From Linum tenue (taxonomy: Eukaryota; Streptophyta; Magnoliopsida; Malpighiales; Linaceae): DNA of 64,000 nt. The notes below the pieces were generated by a model. It was not told the origin of the DNA and did no database searches. It saw only the letters and a program-made list of their open reading frames with translations. This document shows, piece after piece, positions 52,461 to 64,000 of this stretch (within the stretch, counting starts at the first letter, position 1; each line of letters begins with the position of its first letter). Made by a program: the position numbers and the translations under genes. The stretch spans positions 72,789,676-72,853,675 of the forward strand of contig CAMGYJ010000006.1 of assembly GCA_946122785.1 (NCBI GenBank), given 5' to 3'.

Positions 52461-55400
52461 ATGGTATACCCTTTCTGTTCCCTTCCTGCATTTCCTGCAT
52501 GTGTAACATAATTTGGTTATTTCGTCCTTGATCAGCTTTCCCCGCGGATCACCGTTGAGTTATTTGTGAAGAAATTGAAAGATTGAGATATATGCGTACA
52601 TGATTGCAATTGCATGTTTGCCTGAATTACGCTTATAGAGTTCGAGTAAAACATCCGAGAGCTCCTGGCTCATAATTGGTTATGCTTGTGTGTGAATCAA
52701 GAGGCTTCCTCTGTTGCCTATGCTGAAATATCCTATTGCTTTGCAGGCTGCATCAGTGAATTTTGCAGTGGGATCACTAGTCTGGATAGAGGATCCTGAT
52801 GTGTCTTGGATAGATGGGCAAGTTTTGGCGATCACTGGCGATGAACTTAAAGTCCAATGTACATCAGACAAGACAGTGAGTGCTTAAGGATAACTTTCCT
52901 TTCTTCACTACTGCAAAGTAGGAAAAAGAAAATTCACATTTTTTCCAATCCAAATGTCATCAGATTAATATCAAACCCTTTAATCACTTCGTCTAATACA
53001 GCCAATGACTTGTGCTAACTTACTGGTGGACTGTGCTTTAACATGGCCCAGAATTCTGGTCGTTGTTGATGGGATAATGGCAAATATTATTTATTCCCTG
53101 GTTGTCTCTTTTTATTTACGTCTGAAAGAGTTATATGGACTTAAAACTTTGAGTTTTTGTGTTATGCAAGGTTGTTGTTAAAGCATCTAGTGTGTATCCC
53201 AAGGATCCAGAGTTCCCATCATGCGGTGTCGATGACATGACAAAGCTTGCATATTTGAATGAACCAGGAGTGCTGCAGAATCTAAAAGTTAGATACGACA
53301 TAAATGAGATCTATGTAAGTTTATAGATCGCACGCTCTTTCTCTTGAACGTTTGGTAGTTATTCCACAAAGTAGGTTGCTGAGTTCAATTTAGGTACTTA
53401 TATCAGTTGGATACTGAGACTTTCATATTAGCCATGAATGGTCTAGTTCAATTTTTTTTTAGTTCTGGTTTATCGAGCTAAATTCCCATAATGGTTACAG
53501 ACTTACACAGGAAACATATTGATCGCTGTGAATCCTTTCCGGAGGCTTCCTCATCTCTATGATGGTCATATGATGGAGCAATATAAAGGGGCTGCTATTG
53601 GTGAGCTGAGTCCACATCCCTTCGCCGTTGCAGATGCAGCATACAGGTAACTTACACTGATGCTTCTCTTTCAGGTTCCATTATTGATTGCTTTAAAGTC
53701 TTATTGTGAACTCAGAAGAAATCTGAACTTGGCAGACAGATGATCAATGATCAAATAAGCCAGTCCATCTTGGTTAGTGGGGAAAGTGGAGCCGGTAAAA
53801 CAGAGAGTACTAAGAGTCTTATGCGTTATTTGGCCTTTATGGGTGGGAGATCTGGGAATGAAGGACAATCTGTGGAGCAAAAAGTTTTAGAGGTGAGTAG
53901 TTGCAATGCATAATGCCTTGAGTAATGATGCCTCCTCTGTTGGATACAACTCTTGTTTCCATGATTTTGTTTCTAGGAAATGAGTCTTACCTGAAGCAGA
54001 TGACCTCAGTTTCAACTTTTACCCTTTTGTTTGACAGTCCAATCCTGTTCTTGAAGCATTTGGGAATGCAAAGACCGTCAGGAATAATAACTCAAGGTGG
54101 TAAACTTTGGTTAAAACATTAAATTCCTGAGTATATTTTAATTATTTGCATCAATTAATGACTTCATGAAATGATGCAACTGCAGTCGTTTTGGGAAATT
54201 TGTCGAGCTCCAGTTTGATGACAGGGGTAGGATTTCAGGAGCTGCCATCAGAACATATTTGCTGGAGCGTTCTCGTGTTTGTCAAGTTTCTAGTCCTGAG
54301 AGAAATTATCACTGCTTTTACATGCTCTGTGCTGCTCCCCCAGAGGTAAAAGAAAACTAATGGTGCCGCACATTAGCTTTGATTCCTTGAGAGGGTGAAT
54401 CACATACAAATGGTTGGTTGATATTGAGTGTAGGCTCATAGTCACATTTGTCATAGTTTTGCTTTTTAAGAGAGGAATTAGGTGGTAGTTCGAAATCGTA
54501 CAGTGCTTCAGCATTGTGGACTTTCCATACCCTGCTATTTTCTGCTGAAGGTCTTCCCTTTTCTATTATCAAATGGTCAGTGGATAACATTCAAGTCTTT
54601 GCTGTTTGATGCAACAAGCTCAAGGTTCAGTTACCTGTCCAGTTTAGTGATTCTTACCTAACAATGCTGAGCCAGGGAATGCTCTTCTTTTTCTCTTATG
54701 TTGAAATAAGTTCTTTGGCAGTCTATCTGTTTGGCTAGAAGTTTATAGCATATATGCTCAGTTTCGCTTATCCAATTACTTTTGGGTAGCTTCTGTTCGA
54801 AAAGATATTTTTCTCCACATGATCTCAGTATAGCAACGGAAACCTAACTCTTGAAACTGCAAACCCTAGATAGGGCATCTTTGATATCTAGCTTCTAATG
54901 TTGATCCTGTCCGTTTTACAATCCCAGTAGTATATATATACTATTCAACATGCTTCTGCACGCAAGTTCTTAACTGCCACACACATCAATGTGTTGCAGA
55001 CGAATGCTATGTGGCCTTGATATTGAAACACGTTGTAGAAGAAAACAATAAATACTACGTAGTCCCCTCTTCACATCCGAAGATCACATCATCTTAACGT
55101 TGACAATCACAATTTCCAATTTCTTCTCCTTACATGTTTATTAGATAATGGCGACTGGGATTTATTAAAAGGAAGCACAAGAGCAAGCACAATTTCCAAT
55201 TTCTTCTCCTTACATGTTACAATTAGTTAGCAGTACCTCACAGGCACAGAGGCACTCCTGTGCTTGCTCTTGTTCCTTAATTTACCAAGCAAACCTCAAA
55301 TTGTTCTGAATATATTCTCTGTGCTTAATGCAAGTTGTAGTTGCAATTCAGCCGTTGAGTTCCTTCCTTACTGTCCTATTTTCAGGATATAAAGAAGTTC

Positions 55401-56541
55401 AAAGTGGGAAGTGCTAGGTCATTCCGTTATCTAAATCAATCAGAATGCATCGAGTTGGATGGACTAGATGACCCAAAGGAGTATCTTGTGACCAGAAAAG
55501 CTATGGATGTTGTTGGGATAAGTGCTGAAGAGCAGGTACTGTCTTTGATGGTTCTCAGTGTTGTTATAGAGAAACCGTTGCCTAAAGCTTTGTGTTACAG
55601 GATGCAATATTCAGAGTTGTCGCTGCAGTACTACATCTAGGAAACATAGTATTTGCAAAAGGAAGTGAACCTGATTCTTCCGAACCTAAGGATGATGATG
55701 CTCGTAAGCATCTCAAGATAGCAGCAGAACTTTTCATGTAACTGATAACTAGTCTTGACTTTAATTGACTGTTTTGGTTCGTCTCTATAATTATATTTTG
55801 CTAATTGAATTAGATAACCTGCTGATTTTTACAGGTGTGATGAAAAGGGTCTCGAGGATTCCCTATGCAAACGTGTAATTGTGACCCGTGATGATGTGAT
55901 AATGAAGGTTCTCGATCCTGTAGCTGCCACTATCAATAGAGATGCTCTGGCGAAAATTGTTTATTCAAGGCTTTTTGATTGGTATGCTGCAATGTACTGA
56001 ATACTTTTATTTGCCTGATTTATACTTTTCTCTATCTTTCACATTCGTTTTTCTACTTCCACTTTCAGTGCCTTTCCTGCATTTATTCTCTTACATTATC
56101 TTTTCTTTTTACAAGAAACTACCTCTCTTACATTATCTGATGTCAAATGTTCTTTTGTCACAGGCTGGTGAACAAGATCAATAGCTCTATTGGTCAAGAT
56201 CCTGATTCAAAATCTTTAATTGGGGTTCTGGACATATATGGGTTTGAGAGTTTCAAGACAAACAGGTGCTTAACCGGTACGCCTTTTGTTTTCATCATAT
56301 AAGAAGTTGCATGCACCAACATAATTTTTCATAATGATGTGCTGGAATTTGATGTTAACGATTTGCCTTTTGGTGATATATCGTCCATTAAAGGGTTCAA
56401 TGTAAATCATTTAAGGAACATCCTGCCAGCGGTGCCCTCACTTATGGGCTTGCTCGGGTCCTTCGTTTCAAATGAATTTGTTGCGTTTATGTGTTTCGTG
56501 ATTTTCCTTCTACTTATATATCACTGTTTACTGTTCTCTTT

Positions 56542-56580
<39 letters not shown>

Positions 56581-59500
56581 TGAAGGCACTGTTTTGTTAT
56601 CTCATGTGACTTCAGTTTGTTTCTTATTTTATCTGTGTTTTCACCAAGTTCCTTCACATTGCAGTTTTGAGCAGTTTTGTATAAATTTAACCAATGAAAA
56701 GTTGCAGCAGCACTTCAACCAGGTTTGTTGGAAAAGCTCAGTTCATTTGTCCACATAAAAACTGCTGCAGTATTCTGTACCACACCATTTCAAATTGAAG
56801 ATCTAAATATTGCCTGCTGATTTATTTCAATTATATTTTTTTGACAGCACGTGTTCAAGATGGAGCAAGAAGAATACACCAAAGAACAGATCGACTGGAG
56901 CTATATAGAATTCATTGACAACCAGGATGTTCTTGATCTAATTGAAAAGGTTTGGCACATACTACGCTGCCAACTTTACTTGAAACCTGCAAGATTCTCA
57001 GCTACTTGATAAAGTGATCATGTTGGAAGGCTACTATAGTCCTTATTAAGAACACCATTTGATTCTGTGTGATATATAGCCATATAGATGACTTTGTATT
57101 TCAAATAATTATTTTTTGTTATTAACTTTTAGAATTGAGTGAAGCAATCTTATTCAAATATTGCATTAGTTATTGATCATAGAGTTATATTTGCTTGTAT
57201 GATTAAGTTGCAGCAGTTTCCTGATTTTGTATAACCAGTGTTCTTCTGTCTTGTCGGATTGTCTTTCATTTTCTTGAGTTCATAAACTAAGATGCATCAG
57301 ATGTTCTAACCTATGTATAACAGTGTTCTGTCTTGTCGGATTGCCTTTCATTTTCTTGAGTTCATAACTAAGATGCATCAGATGTTTCTAACCTATGTTA
57401 TACCACTAGGAAAACCCCCAAGCTCTCCAATACTTTGTATAACTGGAATTTCTAAAATGTTAGCGCACGATTATCCAGTTTCTTCTTTCTAATATGATTT
57501 TTACCTCTCTTCTCTAGAAACCTGGTGGTATCCTTGCTCTTCTTGACGAGGCCTGGTATGTATTGGAGAATGTGGTTGAAATGAATGTTTTACATACTTC
57601 TATAACTCCATCTTTTTCTTCCTCGTGTTATGATGACAACTATCATTTTTTTTTTGTTTGTCTCTCTAGTATGTTTCCTAAATCAACAAATGAAACATTT
57701 GCGACAAAGCTTTACCAGACATTTAAGGATCACAAACGCTTTAGCAAGCCTAAGTTGGCACGTAATGACTTCACTGTTTGTCATTATGCTGGCGATGTAA
57801 GTATCGTATTGTTTCCGATAAAAGAAACTAATGCATCAGTGATGTTTGTTCTTCCCATGGAACTAACATTTAGATTATAGCTTTCTTCTTATGGGGATTT
57901 TCTCTATGGCAGGTAACATACCAAACTGAATTCTTTCTGGATAAAAACAAAGACTATGTAGTTGCTGAACATCAAGCTCTCCTCAGTGCGTCTAAATGCT
58001 CCTTTGTGTCAAGCCTGTTCCCCCCATTACCGGAGGAATCTTCTAAATCATCGAAGTTTTCATCAATTGGTGCTCGATTTAAGGTAGGTTTATGTTTACT
58101 GGAACCAGAGTTAAATACATATGATAAATTTTGCCTTTATTACAACGTATTGTTCTTTAATTCCTCTATGCTGTACAGCAACAACTGCAATCTCTGCTTG
58201 AGACATTAAATGCCACGGAGCCACATTATATCCGTTGTGTAAAGCCAAACAATGCTCTAAAGCCAGCCATATTTGAGAATGCCAATGTCCTACAGCAGCT
58301 ACGTTGTGGAGTAAGATAATTGATCACTTTGTTTTTTGTGGATACCTGTCAGCATTTTTTTAAAATTTTTGTGGAGTAAGATTATCTGAAGGGGATTCCC
58401 CTTGTTCTCCCATTCTAGGGAGTAATGGAGGCAATCAGGATTAGTTGCGCTGGGTATCCGACTAGAAAGCATTTTAATGAGTTCATCGCTCGTTTTGGGA
58501 TTCTGGCAACAAATGTTTCAAATTTGAGGTACAGTCTGCTGCTGCTATTTTATGACTCATCTGACGATGATGGACATTAGCTCTGCTATGCGTCTCTTCT
58601 GAGTACTTGTATTGTTTTCTTTTACTGTGTATTCCTTGATAGCTGCGATGAGGTAACTGCTTGCAAGAAGATTCTAGAGAAGGTGAAACTTGAAGGTTAT
58701 CAGGTAGATCTGAATCCTTTGGCCTTTGGTCCTATAATTAAAATGCTATCTTCGAACCTCTCAGTATTCAATAATTTGGAATGAAGTGGCTTTTTGATGA
58801 GATCCTGCCAACTTTTGAGTTGATTTACTCATGTGTTCACCTATATTTTGCATATCTGCATGCAACTGTTTTTAGTCATTCTTTTTTACATTGCCTAAAT
58901 TGCTTTCCACTGTTTAGAGTTATGTCCAGATGAAAATGGTTTCACTTTAAGATTTAAAGAATGAGCTTGTACATGATTCACCCTGTGTATGAGTATATGC
59001 TGTTTGAAAATGATTCTTTGAATTTCTATCCTTTGTTTGCTGATGGGTTTCGAGTGCAGGTTGGTAAAACCAAAGTGTTCCTCAGAGCAGGGCAGATGGC
59101 AGAACTAGATGCTCGCCGGACTGAAGTATTAGGAAGATCAGCAACTTTCATCCAAAGAAAATTTCTGACATACTGTTGCCGCAAAAGATTTTTAATATTG
59201 CGACAATCTGCTATCGAAATTCAAAATGTTTGCAGAGGTATTAGATAGATTTCGACCACTTCATCAGATAAGATTGTGCTCTAGCTTACAAAGCTATTCA
59301 TCACAGGAACTCTCTCTTCAGTGATTCCATGCTATCTAAGTTTTTGCCTTTTTGGAGCTTTTGTACAGGTCAGATGGCACGTCATCGGTTTGAATGTCTA
59401 AGAAGAGAAGACGCTTGTGTAAAGATCCAGAAGTATTGTCGAAGGTTTTTTGCAAGGAAATCTTACAACAGTATGTACTCCTCAGCAGTATGCATTCAGG

Positions 59501-62500
59501 CAGGTATGCGTGGAATGACTGCTCGTAGTGACCTCCTATTCAGGAGGAAGCAGAAAGCTGCAATTTTGATCCAGGTAAATTTCCAATGCCGGGAATATGC
59601 AGATTCCTGGTTCTCGTCTAATGTTTCTAGAAATGCAAATACAATCCGTGATTACTAAGTATTTGATATACAAAAACTTTGGTTTAGGGTTGATATATAA
59701 AAGCCTTGGTTTAGGGTTTATTATTCATTAAGTGTTTTTTTAATTCTTTAAATTTTAGAGAGAGTTTTCATTTGGTCCAAAATTCTTCATCCTTTCCATT
59801 GTTGACCAATTTTCCACCCGTATACTAGGGATGCGTTTTCCATTTCTAATTCTTATCTATTGACAATTTTTGGGAGTTTTTTGACTATTCAACTAGAAGT
59901 CAGTTGATCAAGCGTATTTCGATCATGCTATTACGACGATCAATTTTTCCTTTTTGAACTCTTATTGATTGACCATCTTTGTGAGTTTTCCTAGTATTCA
60001 ACTAGAAGCCTGATCACACATATTCTGGGATATGTTTTTCATTTTGAATCCTTACGACTGAAAATCTTTAAGATTTTTGTGGCTATTCAAATAAATATTT
60101 TGTTTTTGCAGTCCAATTTTAGAATTTGGTGGGTTGTCCATTGTGTCTAATGTACTCTCATAGCTCATAAGTATAGTCTTTTAATGAGAGTTTAACTCAC
60201 TAGTTTCAACTTGATCGTATGTGACTGAACACAAACTTTCTTGAACTGGTCTTATGTTAATATTGTTTCATATAATGATTCACACGATCGGAAAATCGTA
60301 TTATGTGAGTTTTGATTTATTGTTTTACAAATTACTTCCTATTTACAAAAGCACAAACCTTAATTAAACAAGATTGGACACCCATGCGGAGCGCGGACTT
60401 TCGACCTAGTATTGATAAAAAGAGAAAAAGGTGGTCATGCTCTCGTTTTGTTGGCACAGGTTTTGGTTCTAATCTACTATGGTTGGTAAATCCTGTGGGT
60501 GTTTTGATTTCATTGCTTGTTGTTTTTTTGTCCTGATACTTGGTGTTGTCTAGATAATCCAAACTGTATGACTTTCTGGGTTCGGGTTCTTGATTTCATG
60601 GTAGATTGCTAACAAGCCAGAAGTGTTAGTAACAAAAATGGCTATTAGCATTATTCTGTGAGGACTTTCTTCTTCAAGTTTGGTGAACTGGGAATGCTGT
60701 TCAATTCTGTTCATTTCTCATTGAACTTGATTCTTTCCAGAGTCAATGCAGAAGGCATTTGGCACGGCTTCACTATTTGAAGATGAAGAGGTCTGCAATT
60801 GTCATGCAGTGTGCCTGGAGAGGCAAAGTCGCACGTCGAGAACTACGGAAGCTTCGTATGGTCAGTTCCTCTTTCTTGTTGTTTATTTCCTTCTTCCTAT
60901 TGAAAAGTATTTTGCTTTCCAATGATTCACAGTTAAGTTTATCTTCTTGCATTAGTAGTCATGCATGGTCAGTTCCTCTTTCTTCCCCTTTTCTTACTGT
61001 TTTTCCCCCCTTGAGAAGTGCTTTGCTTTCCCCCATGGTTCACAGTTAAGTTCATCTTCTCGCATTATTAGTTATGCATGTTTTAGATTGCTCTACCAAC
61101 CAAATTCCCTATTGTATTTGGCCGTGGCAAGGGTTCTATTGCTCAAATTCAGCTGTTCAGCACCAGTCTACATGAGATCCCAAGCTCATGAAAATCCAAA
61201 ATCTTCTTATGTATCATATTTCTCTGTAGTTATAAAGTCGTCAGATTTACTTTGTATTCTTATATTTCCTGTTAACAGGCTGCTAAGGAAACTGGTGCTC
61301 TTCAAGAAGCTAAAAGCAAGCTAGAAAAGGAAGTGGAAGAACTAACCTGGCGCTTGCAGCTTGAGAAACGTATTAGGGTAGGCTGGTTATTTTGTTTTCT
61401 CCAGTTCTAAATAGTTTTTCTTTATGAATTATAACCCCCTTCCACATTTCAGGATGGTAAATTTATCTTACACCAGAAACCAGTACCCAGACAATGCACT
61501 TTTTCTGTTCTTGTGTACTTTGGAAATGAGTTTATCTTTCCTATGATTGATTCTTCTGACAGCTATGGCTATTGACTAGCTATGCCTGTAGGCTGATCTT
61601 GTAAATTTATCTTCCTATGTTTGTGTTCTCTGTTTAAACTTCTATGTTCTCTGTTTGATGTTGCTTGTATTTTGCTGTTGGCATCACCTGTAGGCTGATC
61701 TTGAGGAAGCCAAAACACAAGAAATTGGAAAACTACAGTCTGCTTTAAAAGAGCTGCAACTTGAATTCCAAGAAACTAAAGACAAACTTACCAAGGAGTG
61801 CGAGGCTGCTAAGAAAGAAGCTGAGCGGGTCCCAGAAGTACAGGAGGTTCCAGTTGTTGACCACGAACTGGTGAATAAGCTCACTGAAGAGAATGAAACT
61901 CTCAAGGTGAAGTACTATGTATATTTTATTGCATGTTATCTAAGGATTTTTTAACAAACAAATAATTTACCTAGATACAAATATCATTCTAAATGAGATT
62001 AGGAATTGTCCGCTAAAACGACAATATTACTTCTTGCAGGCTACGGTAAGTGAATTAGAAAAGAAAATTGAGGAGACAGAGAAGAAGTACGAGGAGACGA
62101 GTAAGCTTTGTGAAGAAAGGATGCAGGAGAGTAAAGATGCGGAAGCCAAGATTGTTGAGTTGAAAGCAACCATGCAGAGGTTGCTACTTGTTCTATTTGT
62201 CTGGATATGTCTTAAGCTGCACACTATTTAGTGTATGATGTATCCCGTTTCTTTTTCCCAGTCTTGAAGGAAAACTTGTGGAAATGGAAGCTCAAGCAGA
62301 AGCTTTGAGGAAGAAAGCGCTGTCCAACTCATCTCAGGTTACTAGCTCTAATCTAAAACACATACCAAGGAAAAAATAGTTTTCGTTACTCCTTATTAGA
62401 GAGACTTAAGGTACTCATTCTTCTGTTTCTTGTTGATGTTGCAGCCTCTGGAAAATGGTCATGATGGAAACGAACAAAAGCTTGCTTCTGATTCATATGA

Positions 62501-64000
62501 AAAATTAAGGAAATCTCAGATTGAAAGGCTACATGTATGTATTATTCAAGGGGGAAACAGATTCGCATATGCTAATTTTCTTTCACTTTTATTGACTTGA
62601 AAATCCATTAATCATCTTTTATTCATATATATTTCCTGGATCTTAATACAGCTGAATGTAGATGTTTTAATCACATGCGTGGAGAAAAATATTGGATTTT
62701 GCGAAGGAAAACCGGTGGCAGCAATCACCGTTTACAGGTGCCTTGTCCAATGGAGTGCATTCGAGGCAGAAAAAACAAGTGTCTTTGATCGGCTTATACA
62801 GACAATTGGAACTGCGTTTGAGGTAAATCCATCTCGGCCACTTGAAATAGCATTTTGCGCGAGCCCGTTTCCTTTACGTAGTGTGATTCATATTGTCTGC
62901 GCTCCACTGTAGAATCAAGATGACAATGAACAGATGGCCTACTGGCTCTGTAATACTACAGTGCTATTGTTCTTACTTCACCGGACACTGAAAGGCAGCG
63001 GGGGGAGCCAAAATCCAGCTCCTCCAACATCATTTTTCGGGAGGATGGCTCAAGTAAACATCTACAGTCTCAATTCATTGAATTACTTAATGCATTGTTC
63101 TTACTGAAATGATTAGATGGTTCTAGTTCCAGTAACTACCATTCTTTACACGTTTATTTAGGATTGAAACTTAACACAGTGTAGTTGTGTCGTTTAAATC
63201 TTTCCAGAGTTTCCGCTCATCGGCTGCATTTACTGACGTGAAAGTTGGTAAAGATGTTATCCGTGTGGTTGAGGCCAAGTACCCAGCACTGCTTTTTAAG
63301 CAACAGCTTACAGCATATGTGGAAACAATGTATGGGATAATCCGAGACAATTTAAAAAGAGAGATACAACCGTTGCTGACTTCATGTATCCAGGTAGCCG
63401 ATCCTTGGGTTTTGTTATGTACCCTGTGTTGGTTGGTAATCCACAACCACATTTTGCAATTTTATAAATAATATTAGGTAATGAACCAATTCAGGCACCC
63501 AGGCAAAAGGGAAATGCTCTAAGAGCCTCCGTGAAGTCATTTGGACAAAGTGGTCCATCTAGTAATTGGCATAGCATTGTGGACAACCTTGAAGCACTGC
63601 TATGTACATTGAAAGAAAACTATGTATGGAGCTTTTTTTTTTTGTATTATTAAATCTGTGACGTTAGCCTTTTTTCATCTGGTTCTAATTGCTATTCTGT
63701 TATTACAGGTGCCTCCATATCTTATACAGAAGGTCTTCTGTCAGATTTTTGCATATATCAACGTACAGTTGTTCAATAGGTAGCGTCCGGCTTCCAAATG
63801 AGACTCTGTTTCATACTCGATAATGGCACAGTGTTAACTGTTTTGTTCCGCACTTGCCAGCCTGCTCCTCCGTCGAGAGTGTTGCACATTCAGCAATGGG
63901 GAATTTGTGAAAGCTGGCTTGGCCGAAATGGAAACGTGGTGTGGTCAAGCACAAGAAGAGGTATAGTTTCAGATATATGTCTGAGTAAATTTCAGATTAC
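52461..64000 (+). CDS. Class XI myosin heavy chain (3' end outside window)
   Basis: A plant actin-based motor that drives organelle movement and cytoplasmic streaming. Thirty-three exons are seen, from an ATG-only first exon (52461-52463), typical of class XI genes, to 63861-63960. They join in phase to 1,351 residues; a full protein has about 1,500, so roughly 150 are missing. In order: SH3-like N-terminus ([19 protein letters not shown]); motor with P-loop GESGAGKT (156-163), switch I NNNSSRFGK (near 207) and switch [10 protein letters not shown] (434-441); [20 protein letters not shown] before the converter; six IQ motifs at about 735-880 (for example [20 protein letters not shown]); a coiled coil ([20 protein letters not shown]); and a globular tail with most of the dilute (DIL) domain, including [20 protein letters not shown]. 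All motor motifs are intact. The exact paralogue cannot be named. The window ends in an intron. Confidence 0.96.
56541..56581 (+). repeat. (TTTA)n microsatellite in a myosin intron
   Basis: About ten uninterrupted TTTA units lie in the intron between the exons ending at 56265 and starting at 56665. Such a run is likely to vary in length between individuals and could serve as a marker. Confidence 0.95.

Noticed and set aside
60312..60562. Frames in a myosin intron
   Set aside because: They lie between exons ending at 59574 and starting at 60741 with no coding signal.

Overview
This window is nuclear DNA of a flowering plant, most likely a eudicot. The genes are intron-rich with GT..AG splice sites. 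The protein families are plant-type: R2R3-MYB, AMT1 ammonium transporter, class XI myosin, the RH13 type of DEAD-box helicase, and a group-3-like LEA protein. A large share of the DNA between genes is transposable elements. No bacterial, organellar or CRISPR-like features were seen. Exon boundaries were set by eye from splice sites, reading phase and protein-family continuity.

Layout. 0.1-1.35 kb: a three-exon R2R3-MYB gene (+). 1.6-2.1 kb: a lone folate/biopterin-transporter exon (-) and an intact tRNA-Lys(CUU). 2.4-9.6 kb: a HAD-like hydrolase (-) and a 15-exon RH13-like RNA helicase (+) that share a 0.37 kb head-to-head promoter. 10.3-16 kb: a Tourist-like MITE, a Mutator-like MITE, a third MITE family, and a 5'-truncated LINE whose 19-bp target duplication is still exact. 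16.4-26.8 kb: a young Tat-lineage Ty3/gypsy retrotransposon of 10,387 bp. Its 546-bp LTRs look identical and are flanked by the 5-bp duplication CAAGT. 27.4-28.8 kb: an intronless AMT1-type ammonium transporter (+). 31.0-31.4 kb: a LEA protein (+). 32.6-33.9 kb: one hAT element nested in another. 34.6-37.1 kb: a two-exon coiled-coil gene (-). 37.4-41 kb: a LINE RNase H fragment, two MITEs and four tandem 227-bp repeats. 41.3-45 kb: broken gene pieces, including histidyl-tRNA synthetase exons and a VAP27-like C-terminus. 48.6-50.0 kb: a Mutator-like element carrying a CCATATGG minisatellite. 50.9-51.7 kb: a hAT derivative. 52.5 kb to the right edge: a class XI myosin (33 exons seen) whose 3' end lies outside the window.

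The most unusual item is inside the Tat element. On the strand opposite gag-pol, between pol and the 3' LTR, four exons with three short introns join in phase into a predicted 752-residue protein. A TATA-like box precedes it, and an irregular GCGCCC-rich array separates its 3' end from the pol 3' end. Antisense ORFs are already known in this lineage. The intact intron structure, the GCGCCC array and the enrichment of GGCGCC across the whole element are what deserve a closer look. The gag and pol frames are offset by -1 in the protease region, so this copy uses frameshifting, carries a one-base loss, or is affected by an assembly error.

The host genes do not form an operon or an obvious pathway. 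They are ordinary, independently transcribed plant genes separated by repeats.
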